The notes beneath the pieces were generated by a model. The model made no database searches. It saw nothing but the letters and a program-made list of their open reading frames with translations, and was not told the DNA's origin. From positions 3,146,001 through 3,210,000 of the forward strand of contig NZ_CP034179.1 of NCBI RefSeq assembly GCF_003860345.1: a DNA stretch of 64,000 nt, written 5' to 3'. Source of the DNA: Caenibius tardaugens NBRC 16725 (GTDB lineage: Bacteria; Pseudomonadota; Alphaproteobacteria; Sphingomonadales; Sphingomonadaceae). Positions 37,294 through 45,361 of this stretch are shown piece after piece (the stretch's first letter is position 1; each line of letters begins with the position of its first letter). The position numbers and the translations under genes were made by a program.

Positions 37294-37689
37294 ATGACTG
37301 ATTTGCAACCGCAAACGAAAGGGCAGCCCTCGCTTGGCGAGGCTGCCCTTTTCGGTCTCTGCCCGCGCTGCGGTGCGAAAACGCTGTTTGCCGGTCCGGT
37401 GCGCTTTGCCGAGCGGTGCCGCGCCTGTGCGCTCGATTACGCAAACTTCAATGTCGGCGATGGCCCGGCTGCGTTTCTCACCCTGCTGATCGGTGGATTG
37501 ATCACGGGGCTGGCCCTGTGGTTGCAGGTCGCGGTTGCGCCGCCGTTCTGGGTGCACATTATCCTGTGGGTTCCGTTGACAGTAGCGGCGGTGCTTCTGG
37601 GCTTGCGCGCGGCCAAGTCGGCCTTGCTCTACATGGAATATGCGCGCGGCGCCCGGGAAGCGGGCGGCAAAGATCTGCGCGACGAATGA
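37294..37689 (+). CDS. DUF983 family membrane protein
   Basis: 131 residues. GLCPRCGAKTLFAG and RCRACALDYANFNVGDGPA are the double CxxC zinc-ribbon-like pairs of DUF983, followed by two membrane helices (AFLTLLIGGLITGLALWL and FWVHIILWVPLTVAAVLL). DUF983 genes are regular members of alphaproteobacterial oxidase operons; the role is unknown. Codons 9 to 20 hold a complete intrinsic-terminator structure, so its transcription may be attenuated. Confidence 0.9.
   Translation: MTDLQPQTKGQPSLGEAALFGLCPRCGAKTLFAGPVRFAERCRACALDYANFNVGDGPAAFLTLLIGGLITGLALWLQVAVAPPFWVHIILWVPLTVAAVLLGLRAAKSALLYMEYARGAREAGGKDLRDE
37318..37352 (+). terminator. Intrinsic terminator inside the DUF983 coding start
   Basis: AAAGGGCAGCC (37318-37328) pairs exactly with GGCTGCCCTTT (37341-37351), and inside it TCGC (30-33) pairs with GCGA (37-40) around a TTG loop. 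The stem runs directly into TTTT. It is 44 bases after the ctaE stop and inside the DUF983 frame, so it can end ctaE transcripts while being translated through when ribosomes follow. Confidence 0.75.
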
Positions 37690-38276
37690 TCCGGCGACTG
37701 CCCGTCTTGCCCACGCTGCTCGTTTTGGTGGCTGTGGGGGTGATGATCGCCCTGGGGGTATGGCAGTTGCAGCGCGCCACCTGGAAAGAGGCGCTGCTTG
37801 GCCGCTATGACGCGGCGATCAAGATTTCCGCGGAGGTTCCGTTCCCCTACGCAGCATCGGCGCGCGAGGCGGCGCTCTATCATCACAGCAGCGTGACGTG
37901 CCTGCGCGTGCTGGCCCGCAATGCCATTGCCGGGCGCAATGATAAGGGCGAAGCGGGCATTGCGCAGACGGCCTTGTGCGAAACGCCTGATGGCCAGGCG
38001 GAGATCGGGCTGGGCTGGTCGCGCGATCCGGCCATGCCGGAATGGGGTGGCGGGCCGGTAAGCGGGATTATCGCCCCTGCCGGTGAGGGTGTGCGCCTGA
38101 TCGTCAGCCCACCGCAGATTGGCCTTGCGCAGCTGGCGCAACCCGATCCGCACGATATTCCCAACAACCATCGCGGTTATGCGATGCAGTGGTTCTTCTT
38201 CGCGGCGGCGGCGCTGGTCATCTATGGCCTCGCCCTACGGCGGAAGTTGGCGGGCGCATCCGGTCAGGTGGCCTAG
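37686..38276 (+). CDS. SURF1 family oxidase assembly protein
   Basis: 196 residues; the ATG overlaps the DUF983 stop. One membrane helix at each end (LLVLVAVGVMIALGVWQLQR and WFFFAAAALVIYGLALRRK) and the SURF1 motif GVWQLQRATWKEALL with NNHRGYAMQWFFFA at the C-terminus. SURF1 helps haem a insertion in subunit I. It is shorter than many SURF1 proteins (about 240), with a reduced central loop. It ends the oxidase operon. Confidence 0.88.
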   Translation: MIRRLPVLPTLLVLVAVGVMIALGVWQLQRATWKEALLGRYDAAIKISAEVPFPYAASAREAALYHHSSVTCLRVLARNAIAGRNDKGEAGIAQTALCETPDGQAEIGLGWSRDPAMPEWGGGPVSGIIAPAGEGVRLIVSPPQIGLAQLAQPDPHDIPNNHRGYAMQWFFFAAAALVIYGLALRRKLAGASGQVA

Positions 38277-38350
38277 GCCATCGGCAGAGGCGTGAGCTTT
38301 GCCGCGGTACGCCACAGCCTGCCTGCTGTTGCGCCAACGCAGTCACGGCG

Positions 38351-38397
38351 CGTCAATAACAGTTGACGATCGATGCGATGTCAACGATTGTTGACGC
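38351..38397 (+). promoter_or_regulatory. Two dyad operators overlapping a candidate leaderless promoter
   Basis: CGTCAA-taacag-TTGACG (38351-38368) and GTCAAC-gatt-GTTGAC (38380-38395) share the half-site GTCAA/TTGAC, with centres 28 bases apart. TTGACG (38363-38368) and GATTGT (38386-38391) have 17-base spacing and could be -35 and -10, putting the transcription start at the ATG at 38398. The dyads thus cover both promoter boxes, as expected for repression, probably by the product of the next gene. Confidence 0.6.
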
Positions 38398-38625
38398 ATG
38401 CTCGATCGAGAACGACTCCCATCACCCGACCAGCCAGAGGAAGCGTTGGCGGCGGTCGTTGCCCTGCGGCGTCTGGCGGACCTGCTTGAACGTAAAGCCG
38501 TTCGTGCCGCTTTGATGCAGGGGTGGAGTTGGGCGAAGATCGCACAGGCGCTCGGTGTTTCGAAGCAGGCGGCACACAAGCGCCTGTCCGACATCAAGAC
38601 CATCCCCGACCATGTAGAGGAGTGA
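38398..38625 (+). CDS. Small helix-turn-helix protein
   Basis: 75 residues. WSWAKIAQALGVSKQAAHKRLSDI at about 43-66 is a clear helix-turn-helix of the sigma-region-4/Xre type. The N-terminal half is helical and charged and may dimerise. The ATG is two bases after the second dyad operator and has no SD, so the mRNA may be leaderless. It is three bases before a gene for a stand-alone Clp N-domain protein, and the two are likely to be co-transcribed. Autoregulation is inferred from the dyads. Confidence 0.75.
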   Translation: MLDRERLPSPDQPEEALAAVVALRRLADLLERKAVRAALMQGWSWAKIAQALGVSKQAAHKRLSDIKTIPDHVEE

Positions 38626-38628
38626 AAC

Positions 38629-39123
38629 ATGCTGAAGGGCATCAAACGCCGCATAGCCAGTATCCGCACGATCAGGACCTTGTGCGAAACGGCGGAGAGG
38701 CTTGCGCTGGACGATCAGCAGCATGAGGCGGGTGCGGAGCACTTTCTGCTTGCCGCGCTCGAACTTCCTGACAATTCGGCACGGCGCGCATTTGAGGCGG
38801 TGGGTGCCGATCCCGCGGCGTTCCGATCGGCAGTTCACCGGCAGTATGAAAGCGCGTTGGCGGGCATGGGCATGGCATTTCCCGAGCCCGAGGCGCTGCC
38901 CAGGCGGAAGGGTATTTATAACGCCTCCGCTTCAGGCCGTGTGGTGATGAACAATCTTGCCGTCCACCGCAAAGCGCACAACCCGCTCTTGGCTGCACAT
39001 GTCGTGGAAGCGGTAGCCACGATGGAGCAGGGCGTGGCTGCGCGTGCTTTACGGGACATGGGGTTGGACAGAAACGCGTTGGCGGCGGCGGCCAGGGATG
39101 TCGCCTTGTCCCGTCCGAAATGA
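38629..39123 (+). CDS. Stand-alone Clp N-terminal (Clp R) domain protein
   Basis: 164 residues with the two-repeat Clp N-domain: AERLALDDQQHEAGAEHFLLAAL (first repeat), then HRKAHNPLLAAHVVEAVATM (second). AAA+ ATPase modules are absent, so it cannot unfold proteins itself. In ClpA/ClpC/ClpB this domain binds substrates and adaptors such as ClpS. A free copy could compete for these or act as an adaptor. It pairs with the HTH gene just upstream. Confidence 0.8.
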   Translation: MLKGIKRRIASIRTIRTLCETAERLALDDQQHEAGAEHFLLAALELPDNSARRAFEAVGADPAAFRSAVHRQYESALAGMGMAFPEPEALPRRKGIYNASASGRVVMNNLAVHRKAHNPLLAAHVVEAVATMEQGVAARALRDMGLDRNALAAAARDVALSRPK

Positions 39124-39190
39124 AGGGCGGCCGTCGCCCCCCAGCGATTCCCTGAACATTAGCGCGCGGCGGGCAATACAGGCGGGCGTA

Positions 39191-39532
39191 TTACGGTTTC
39201 TTCCTGCCCTGTTGATCGATCAGGACAGCCTGTTGCCATCGCCCCGGTGCCTTGTCCGTGCGATGGATACAGCCGACCCAACAACAGGGCCGTTTCTTGC
39301 CTTCCAGCAATTCTTCACGGGTCCGTTCAATGCGGCGCTGGCGAGTCTTCGCCTGCTTCGCATCATCGACCCAGCAGATGAATTCATTGCGGCCGAGCGG
39401 TGTCAGGTTTTGCCACAGCAGCAATACGCCCGGGTCGGCCTGCAAGGCCTCGCGCAGGTCGTCACCTGCCTGATGCACCGTGCCATGCGGAAAATTATCT
39501 GCCACAAGAACCTCCAGATCACGGGGAGCCAT
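39191..39532 (-). CDS. YdeI/OmpD-associated (bacteriocin-protection-like) family protein
   Basis: 113 residues from the ATG at 39532 (MAPRDLEVLVADN). DDLREALQADPGVLLLWQNL, GRNEFICWVDDAKQAKTRQRR and EELLEGKKRPCC match the helical C-terminal domain of the YdeI/OmpD-associated family. The function is unknown; some members are linked to resistance to polymyxin or bacteriocins. The gene follows the SRPBCC gene on the same strand. The weak SD leaves the exact start uncertain. Confidence 0.65.
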   Translation of the reverse strand: MAPRDLEVLVADNFPHGTVHQAGDDLREALQADPGVLLLWQNLTPLGRNEFICWVDDAKQAKTRQRRIERTREELLEGKKRPCCWVGCIHRTDKAPGRWQQAVLIDQQGRKKP

Positions 39533-39569
39533 AGCGGACGCAACGGGGCTTAAACGATCTGCCACGACG

Positions 39570-40016
39570 CTATTTGTAAAACCCGTCACGCATGCGGATG
39601 CCATGTTCGATCCACATTTTCAGCGCGCAGATCACGTGGCTCCAGCCCATGCAATTGCCATAGCTGGCATCCAGCCCGGCCTGCGTTTCCTTCCAGCCTT
39701 CCTCGCTGATTTCGACCAGTGTCACACCATTTCCGCAATCGCTGAAATGCATGGTCACTTCGGTTTGCGATCCTTCGGCCTCCGCGTTGCCCCAGCGGAG
39801 CACGATCAGGCTGTTCTCGACCAGATCGACGACCTCCACCGGGAAAGCGCCGGGAAAGTCCGCGAAATCCCATGTCACCACGGCCCCTTTCTCCAGCCTG
39901 CCCTGCGCGCCACCGGTGGTGAAATACTGCGCGAGCTGATCGGGGTTCACCACCGCTTCGAAAACCTCGGGAACCGGGCGGGCGATCCTGCCAAAAACCC
40001 TGAATTTCAACTGCAT
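39570..40016 (-). CDS. SRPBCC (AHSA1-like) domain protein
   Basis: 148 residues of the START/Bet v1-like fold: FGRIARPVPEVFEAVVNPDQL, ALKMWIEHGIRMRDG at the C-terminal helix and the strand-rich VVTWDFADFPGAFPVEVVDL between. The family binds small hydrophobic ligands or acts as Hsp90 co-factor-like protein; the ligand here is not known. It is divergent from thrC. Confidence 0.8.
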   Translation of the reverse strand: MQLKFRVFGRIARPVPEVFEAVVNPDQLAQYFTTGGAQGRLEKGAVVTWDFADFPGAFPVEVVDLVENSLIVLRWGNAEAEGSQTEVTMHFSDCGNGVTLVEISEEGWKETQAGLDASYGNCMGWSHVICALKMWIEHGIRMRDGFYK

Positions 40017-40160
40017 GGCCGTCTCCTTCAGAGTCTTCTATAGCACGGCTGGACCCAAACGGTGGCATGCCGTGGTTCGCGCGCAAGTCCATGCCATTGC
40101 CGTGCGACCGGCCATAGGGCCACTTGCTCTCAAACTGGCCAGCGACTAAGGCCCGCGGCC

Positions 40161-41561
40161 ATGCAGTATGTCTCTACCCGCGGCAGCGCTCCGGCGCTCG
40201 ATTTCGAAGGCGTCACGCTGGCTGGCCTGGCATCGGACGGTGGTCTCTATATTCCGGCGGAATGGCCCCGCTTTTCCGAAGCCGAGATTGCGGCACTGGC
40301 CGGGCTTCCTTATGCGCAGCTCGCCGCGCGGGTCATGCAGCCTTTCGTGGGCGACAGCCTGACGCCGGAAAAACTGCTGGAACTGTGCGAAAAGGCTTAT
40401 GGCCGGTTTGCGCACAAGGCCGTGACCCCGCTGGTGCAACTGGACGAACAGAACTGGCTGCTGGAACTGTTCCACGGGCCGACACTGGCGTTCAAGGATG
40501 TCGCGCTGCAATTGCTGGGCCTGCTGTTCGAGGAATTCCTGTCGCGCAGCGATGCCCGGCTGACCATTGTCGGGGCGACCAGCGGTGATACCGGATCGGC
40601 GGCGATCGATGCCGTGGCCGGGCGCGATCGCGTGGATATCTTCATGCTGCACCCCAATGGCCGGGTCAGCGATGTGCAGCGTCGCCAGATGACGACGGTG
40701 CTTTCGCCCAATGTCTACAATATCGCCATCGACGGCAGCTTTGACGATGCGCAGGCGATGGTGAAGCGCATGTTTGGCGATAGGGCGATGACCGATCGTT
40801 TCCGCATCAGTGCGGTCAATTCGATCAACTGGGCCCGCCTGATGGCGCAGGTCGTCTATTATTTTGCGGTGGGCGTGCAACTGGGCGCCCCGCATCGCAA
40901 GATCGCCTTCAGCGTGCCCACGGGCAATTTTGGGGATGTCTTCGCCGGCTATGTCGCCGCGCAGATGGGCCTGCCGGTGGAAAAGCTGATTGTTGCCACC
41001 AATGTGAACGACATCCTCCATCGCGCGCTGTCCAGCGGGGATTATTCGACCGGCACCGTGACACCCACCGCTGCGCCGTCGATGGATATTCAGGTCAGCT
41101 CGAACTTCGAGCGCCTGCTGTTTGATGTGGGCGGGCGCGATGGCGTGGCGCTGGCCGAACAGATGCGCGGATTCGAGGCGACCAAGGCCATGCAGCTGAC
41201 CAATCAGCAGCGCGAAGGCGCAGCGGCGCTGTTCACCAGCGCCCGGGCCGACCCCGATCAGATGACACAGGCGATTCGCTGGGCTTACGAAGAGTGCGGC
41301 GAAGTGATCGATCCGCATACCGCAATCGGCCTGCATGCCGCGCGCAACGCCGGGATCGATCCCGCGGTGCCCGTCGTCACCCTGGCTACCGCGCATCCGG
41401 CCAAGTTCCGCGATGCGGTCGAACGCGCAACGGGCACCCGCCCGACGCTGCCGACCCGGATCGGTGACCTGTTCGAACGGGAAGAACGCTATGCCGAGCT
41501 TCCCGGCGATTATGACGCGATTGCCGCCTATGTCGCGGAGCACGCGACTCCGAACGGCTGA
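40161..41561 (+). CDS. threonine synthase (thrC): Threonine synthase
   Basis: 466 residues from the ATG at 40161 (MQYVSTRGSAPAL). Diagnostic are FHGPTLAFKDVALQ with the PLP lysine at about 112 and GATSGDTGSAAIDAVAG, NSINWARLMAQVVYY and PTGNFGDVFAGYVA. It forms threonine from phosphohomoserine in the cytoplasm. The frame extends back to 40062 but without homology. A methyltransferase gene follows by 8 bases. Confidence 0.96.
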   Translation: MQYVSTRGSAPALDFEGVTLAGLASDGGLYIPAEWPRFSEAEIAALAGLPYAQLAARVMQPFVGDSLTPEKLLELCEKAYGRFAHKAVTPLVQLDEQNWLLELFHGPTLAFKDVALQLLGLLFEEFLSRSDARLTIVGATSGDTGSAAIDAVAGRDRVDIFMLHPNGRVSDVQRRQMTTVLSPNVYNIAIDGSFDDAQAMVKRMFGDRAMTDRFRISAVNSINWARLMAQVVYYFAVGVQLGAPHRKIAFSVPTGNFGDVFAGYVAAQMGLPVEKLIVATNVNDILHRALSSGDYSTGTVTPTAAPSMDIQVSSNFERLLFDVGGRDGVALAEQMRGFEATKAMQLTNQQREGAAALFTSARADPDQMTQAIRWAYEECGEVIDPHTAIGLHAARNAGIDPAVPVVTLATAHPAKFRDAVERATGTRPTLPTRIGDLFEREERYAELPGDYDAIAAYVAEHATPNG

Positions 41562-41569
41562 CCGGGCAG

Positions 41570-42469
41570 ATGGCGGCGCTTGAATCCCGTCCGCTGATCC
41601 TTGCCGGAGAAGGGTGGGCGGATTACGGCCTCGTCGATAGCGGCGATGGTCGCAAACTCGAACGCTATGGCCCGCATCGTTTTATCCGCCCCGAACCGCA
41701 GGCCTTGTGGCGGCCCCGGCAGGCGGAATGGGATGCGGATGGCGAATTCGTGCCCGGCGCGGACGAGGATGGCGGCGGCCGCTGGCAGTTTTCCCGCCCG
41801 ACCCCGCGCGATGGCTGGCCGCTGGCATGGCCCAACGGGCCGGATACCGTGCGGTTTACCGGGCAGTGTACGCCGTTCCGGCATCTCGGCTTTTTTCCCG
41901 ATATGGCCCCGGTGTGGGACTGGATGGGGCAACAGCTGGCGGGCAAGGAAAACGCCAGCACGCTCAACCTGTTTGGCTATACCGGGGTCGGCACGCTGGC
42001 ACTGAGCCGGTTTGGACCGGTTACCCATGTCGATGCCTCGAAGAAGTCCGTGGCGCAGGCGCGCGAAAACGCCACGCTTTCCGGCATGGACGATCGCCCG
42101 GTGCGCTGGCTGGTGGATGACGCGGCCAAGTTCGCCGCACGCGAGGTGCGGCGTGAAAAGCGCTATGACGGGATCATTCTCGACCCGCCGAAATTCGGCC
42201 GTGGCCCCAATGGCGAAGTCTGGCGACTGGAAGACAACCTGCCGGGGTTGATGGCCGATTGCCGCCGCCTGCTGGACGCGGACAGTCGTTTCCTGTTCCT
42301 GACCGTCTATGCGGTACGCATGTCCAGTCTGGCGCTGGCGGGCCTTCTGGCCGAACTGTTTGCCGATCTGCCGGGCACGGTGGAACACGGCGATCTGGCT
42401 GTGCGCGAAGATGGCGAGACGGGCAGGCTTCTGCCCACGGCGATCTTCGCCCGCTGGAGGAACGGCTGA
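41570..42469 (+). CDS. Class I SAM-dependent methyltransferase (RlmI/RlmK-like)
   Basis: 299 residues. A Rossmann methyltransferase core with LNLFGYTGVGTLALSRFG, VTHVDASKKSVAQARENA and the catalytic DPPKFGRGPNGEVW motif, preceded by a small beta domain with RFTGQCTPFRHLGFFPDM. This is the Methyltrans_SAM pattern of 23S rRNA cytosine-C5 methyltransferases, though an N-terminal PUA domain is not present. An rRNA target is inferred. The stop overlaps the next gene. Confidence 0.8.
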   Translation: MAALESRPLILAGEGWADYGLVDSGDGRKLERYGPHRFIRPEPQALWRPRQAEWDADGEFVPGADEDGGGRWQFSRPTPRDGWPLAWPNGPDTVRFTGQCTPFRHLGFFPDMAPVWDWMGQQLAGKENASTLNLFGYTGVGTLALSRFGPVTHVDASKKSVAQARENATLSGMDDRPVRWLVDDAAKFAAREVRREKRYDGIILDPPKFGRGPNGEVWRLEDNLPGLMADCRRLLDADSRFLFLTVYAVRMSSLALAGLLAELFADLPGTVEHGDLAVREDGETGRLLPTAIFARWRNG

Positions 42470-42912
42470 TGCGCGCGCTGGGCTTCGGTCTGGCTTTGGC
42501 GTTGCTGTTCGGGGCGACCGGGCCTGTCGGGGCAGGCGATCGGCAAACTGTGCCCGCACGCGGGCTGTGGCTGGAAGATATTCCCTTGTGCCGCGACACG
42601 GTGATCGGTGCGTCACAGGAGCCGGATAGTATGGGCCAGCCGGACACACTGTCCATCGAACTGACGGCAGAGGCCGGCGCGCGACTGGCGCGGCTGACAT
42701 CGCAGCACGTCGGGCAGCCGATCACCATCTGGCTTGACGGGGACGTGCTGATCCAGCCTCACGTGCAGGAGCCGATCGGCGGGGGCAGACTGTCGCTTTC
42801 CGGCCTTGCCGAAGATGAACTGGCGCGCGTCAACACCGCGGCATTTGCCGTTTGCCCGGACACTGACGGCAATGCCCCGCCCGCATCCGTGCCTGTACCC
42901 GCCTCACCCTAA
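42469..42912 (+). CDS. Exported SecD-P1-like domain protein
   Basis: 147 residues; ATG overlaps the preceding TGA. A signal peptide (GLALALLFGATGPVGAGD) is followed by SIELTAEAGARLARLTSQHV, PITIWLDGDVLIQPHVQEPI and GGRLSLSG, which is the pattern of the SecD periplasmic P1 head domain (SecDF) found here as a free exported protein. Two cysteines (PLCRD and AVCPD) could pair. The function is unknown. Confidence 0.6.
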   Translation: MRALGFGLALALLFGATGPVGAGDRQTVPARGLWLEDIPLCRDTVIGASQEPDSMGQPDTLSIELTAEAGARLARLTSQHVGQPITIWLDGDVLIQPHVQEPIGGGRLSLSGLAEDELARVNTAAFAVCPDTDGNAPPASVPVPASP

Positions 42913-42930
42913 TGCCCGATTGGACCCCAA

Positions 42931-43302
42931 ATGCCTGACAGCCTGATTCTTGAAGTCGCCGATTTCGAACATAATGTGCTGACTGGCATCTATTCGGAAG
43001 AAACCGGCAGGCCGCAGCCACTCCGCTTCACGATTACGGTGCGCTACAAGGTGTCGGACCGCTACACGCCCGAAACCCCGCTGTCGGAAAGCAAGAACTA
43101 CATGGATCTCAAGTTCGCGGCGTCGGAAGCGCTGCCGCAGGGGGTGCATTTCAAACTGATTGAGGCGGTGGCCGATCATGTCTGCGAAACCCTGTTCCTG
43201 CAGGATGCGAAAGTGCAGGCGGTGACTGTGAAGATCGTCAAACTGGCCATTGCCGAACACAACGAGAAGATCGGCATCACGCTGCACCGGGAACGGCGCT
43301 GA
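42931..43302 (+). CDS. folB: Dihydroneopterin aldolase family protein
   Basis: 123 residues with the tunnelling fold: LILEVADFEHNVLTGIYSEE, SESKNYMDLKFAASEAL and LIEAVADHVCETLFL. FolB converts dihydroneopterin to 6-hydroxymethyl-dihydropterin and glycolaldehyde in folate synthesis. The typical catalytic lysine region is present late (VKIVKLAI), though active-site detail cannot be settled by eye; an epimerase or 7,8-dihydromonapterin role is possible. Confidence 0.75.
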   Translation: MPDSLILEVADFEHNVLTGIYSEETGRPQPLRFTITVRYKVSDRYTPETPLSESKNYMDLKFAASEALPQGVHFKLIEAVADHVCETLFLQDAKVQAVTVKIVKLAIAEHNEKIGITLHRERR

Positions 43303-43306
43303 GCTA

Positions 43307-43630
43307 ATGCAGGCGGTCTATCGCATAGGGGGCTTGCCCGAAGGCGCGCCGCATGCATCGGCCGCGTTTCATGCCGATCATGCGGCGGCAATCGCGGATC
43401 GGCTGGCGGATGCCCCGGAATCGCTGGTGATCGTGTTCCCCCGGGCAAGTTACGATCACCGGGGTTGGCGCCGGGCCGCGATTGCCGATCTGGCCCGTGC
43501 CCATGCGCCGGTGCGCGTGAATGGGCTGGTCGATGGCGATCCGGCGGCGATGGCGCGTACGCTGGCCTTTCTTGAAATGGCCAAAGGTGTGACCGGTCAG
43601 TTGCTGGCCGTGGATGGTGCTGCCGCATAA
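43307..43630 (+). CDS. Rossmann-like SDR-derived small protein
   Basis: 107 residues from the ATG at 43307. The C-terminal half, HAPVRVNGLVDGDPAAMART then GVTGQLLAVDG, has the pattern of the last third of short-chain dehydrogenases (IRVN...PG, TGQxLxVDGG). The N-terminal glycine-rich cofactor motif and the YxxxK pair are missing. It sits between folB and moaA. A non-enzymatic remnant or a partner of FolM-like SDR is possible; I cannot name a function. Confidence 0.6.
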   Translation: MQAVYRIGGLPEGAPHASAAFHADHAAAIADRLADAPESLVIVFPRASYDHRGWRRAAIADLARAHAPVRVNGLVDGDPAAMARTLAFLEMAKGVTGQLLAVDGAAA

Positions 43631-43649
43631 AATCCGGCATGATGCCTGT

Positions 43650-44654
43650 ATGAATGCAACGGGCCCACTGGTTGACGCATTTAACCGACGCATCACCTAT
43701 CTGCGGCTTTCGGTTACGGATCGCTGCGATTTGCGGTGTTCTTACTGCATGCCTGAACAGATGGGCTTCCTCCCGCGCAAGGATGTGCTGAGCCTGGAGG
43801 AACTGCATCGGCTGGCGCTGGGCTTCATGGACCGGGGGATTCGCAAGATCCGGATCACCGGGGGCGAACCGCTGGTGCGGCGCGATGTGGTGGAACTGAT
43901 CCATGCCTTGGGGCGCCGGATCGGCAACGGTCTCGACGAACTGACGCTGACGACCAACGGCACACAATTGGCCCATCATGCCGATGCATTGGCAGTGGCG
44001 GGGGTGCGCCGGGTGAATGTCTCGCTCGATACGCGCGATCCGGTGTTGTTTGCGCAGATCACCCGGCGTGACCGCCTGGCCGATGTGCTGGAAGGGATCG
44101 CTGCGGCACGGGCTGCGGGCCTGCAGGTCAAGATCAACACGGTCGCGCTCAGGGGCCTGAACGAGGGGGAATTGCCCGATATGATCGCCTGGGCGCATGG
44201 GCAGGGCCACGATATGACCCTGATCGAAGTCATGCCCCTGGGTGTGGTGGAAAGCGATCGGGTCGATCATTACCTGCCGCTGACCGCCGTGCGCGACAGT
44301 CTCGACCGTCGCTGGACGCTCACCTCCAGCGCGCATCGCACGGGCGGCCCCGCGCGCTATGTCGATATTGCGGAAACCGGCGGCAGGCTGGGGTTCATCA
44401 CCCCGCTGACCAACAATTTCTGCGATGGGTGCAATCGTATCCGCGTGACCACCACGGGGCAGCTCTACGCCTGTCTGGGCGGGGCGGAGATGGTTGACCT
44501 GCGCGACGCCTTGCGATCGGACAATCCAGATGCGCGCCTTGCCGAGGCGCTCGATCAGGCGATGCGGATCAAGCCGGAAAAACATCACTTCCGCATTGAC
44601 GGGCGCGGCGCGGCACCTGCACAGCCGCGGCATATGTCGGTCACGGGCGGCTGA
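43650..44654 (+). CDS. moaA: GTP 3',8-cyclase
   Basis: 334 residues from the ATG at 43650 (MNATGPLVDAFNRR); a longer frame starts at 43614 inside the previous gene. The radical-SAM CDLRCSYC cluster motif, GGEPLVRRDVVELI, and the C-terminal cluster FCDGCNRIRVTTTGQLYACLGG are present. It converts GTP to 3',8-cyclo-7,8-dihydro-GTP, the first step of molybdopterin synthesis, using two [4Fe-4S] clusters. The usual C-terminal GG double glycine ends the protein (VTGG). moaD follows after three bases. Confidence 0.96.
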   Translation: MNATGPLVDAFNRRITYLRLSVTDRCDLRCSYCMPEQMGFLPRKDVLSLEELHRLALGFMDRGIRKIRITGGEPLVRRDVVELIHALGRRIGNGLDELTLTTNGTQLAHHADALAVAGVRRVNVSLDTRDPVLFAQITRRDRLADVLEGIAAARAAGLQVKINTVALRGLNEGELPDMIAWAHGQGHDMTLIEVMPLGVVESDRVDHYLPLTAVRDSLDRRWTLTSSAHRTGGPARYVDIAETGGRLGFITPLTNNFCDGCNRIRVTTTGQLYACLGGAEMVDLRDALRSDNPDARLAEALDQAMRIKPEKHHFRIDGRGAAPAQPRHMSVTGG

Positions 44655-44657
44655 ATC

Positions 44658-44900
44658 ATGGCGGTCAAACTCGTTTTTCTCGGCAAGCTGGCCGAACTGG
44701 CCGGTGCGGCTGAACGCCAGGTCGCGGCCCCGCTCGATTGGGATGGGTTTCTGGCGCAATGCGATTCCGCGCTGGGCGATGCCGTGGCCGACAGCCGGGT
44801 GAAAGTGGCGCTGAACGGGGTGCTGGTGGCGGACAGGCGCGCGCTGCAGGCCGTAGATGGCGATGAAGTGGCGCTTCTGCCGCCAGTCAGCGGAGGCTAG
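44658..44900 (+). CDS. moaD: Molybdopterin synthase small subunit (sulphur carrier)
   Basis: 80 residues with the beta-grasp ubiquitin-like fold: VKLVFLGKLAELAGAAE, VKVALNGVLVADRR, DEVALLPPVSGG. The C-terminal GG is thiocarboxylated to carry sulphur to MoaE. It is three bases after moaA and two bases before moaE, a compact molybdopterin operon. Lengths are normal. Confidence 0.94.
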   Translation: MAVKLVFLGKLAELAGAAERQVAAPLDWDGFLAQCDSALGDAVADSRVKVALNGVLVADRRALQAVDGDEVALLPPVSGG

Positions 44901-44902
44901 CG

Positions 44903-45346
44903 ATGAAGCAGGTATGCCTGCTCGATGCCCCCTTCGCTGCGGGTGAGGCGGTGGATCGATTCGCCGCCGCGCTCCCGCAGGCCGGCGGGATTGTCAGCTT
45001 CACCGGGCAGGTGCGCGCCGGGGATGGCTGCGAAGCGCTGGAACTGCTCCATTATGCGCCGATGACCTTGCCGGGGATGGCTGCGCTGGCCGATGATGCG
45101 CTGGGGCGCTGGCCGCTCGACGGGCTGCTGGTCATGCATCGTTGCGGCGTGATGTTGCCGGGGGAAACGATCGTGCTGGTTGCCGCCGCCGCCCGGCACA
45201 GACGCGACGCCTTTCTGGCGGCGGACTTCGTGATGGATCACCTCAAGAGCGAGGCATGGTTCTGGAAACGCGAAAAACGTGGCGACACGTGGCACTGGAT
45301 CGAACCGCGCGCGGCCGATTATTCCGATATTTCGCGCTGGCAATGA
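44903..45346 (+). CDS. moaE: Molybdopterin synthase catalytic subunit
   Basis: 147 residues. GGIVSFTGQVR, LELLHYAPM, HRCGVMLPGE and DHLKSEAWFWKREKR are typical of MoaE; the lysines of HLKSEAWFWKRE form the active site. With MoaD it inserts the dithiolene sulphurs to make molybdopterin. It ends the operon. The candidate FNR-controlled small RNA begins 15 bases past the stop. Confidence 0.93.
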   Translation: MKQVCLLDAPFAAGEAVDRFAAALPQAGGIVSFTGQVRAGDGCEALELLHYAPMTLPGMAALADDALGRWPLDGLLVMHRCGVMLPGETIVLVAAAARHRRDAFLAADFVMDHLKSEAWFWKREKRGDTWHWIEPRAADYSDISRWQ

Positions 45347-45361
45347 AAAAATTGTGCTGAT

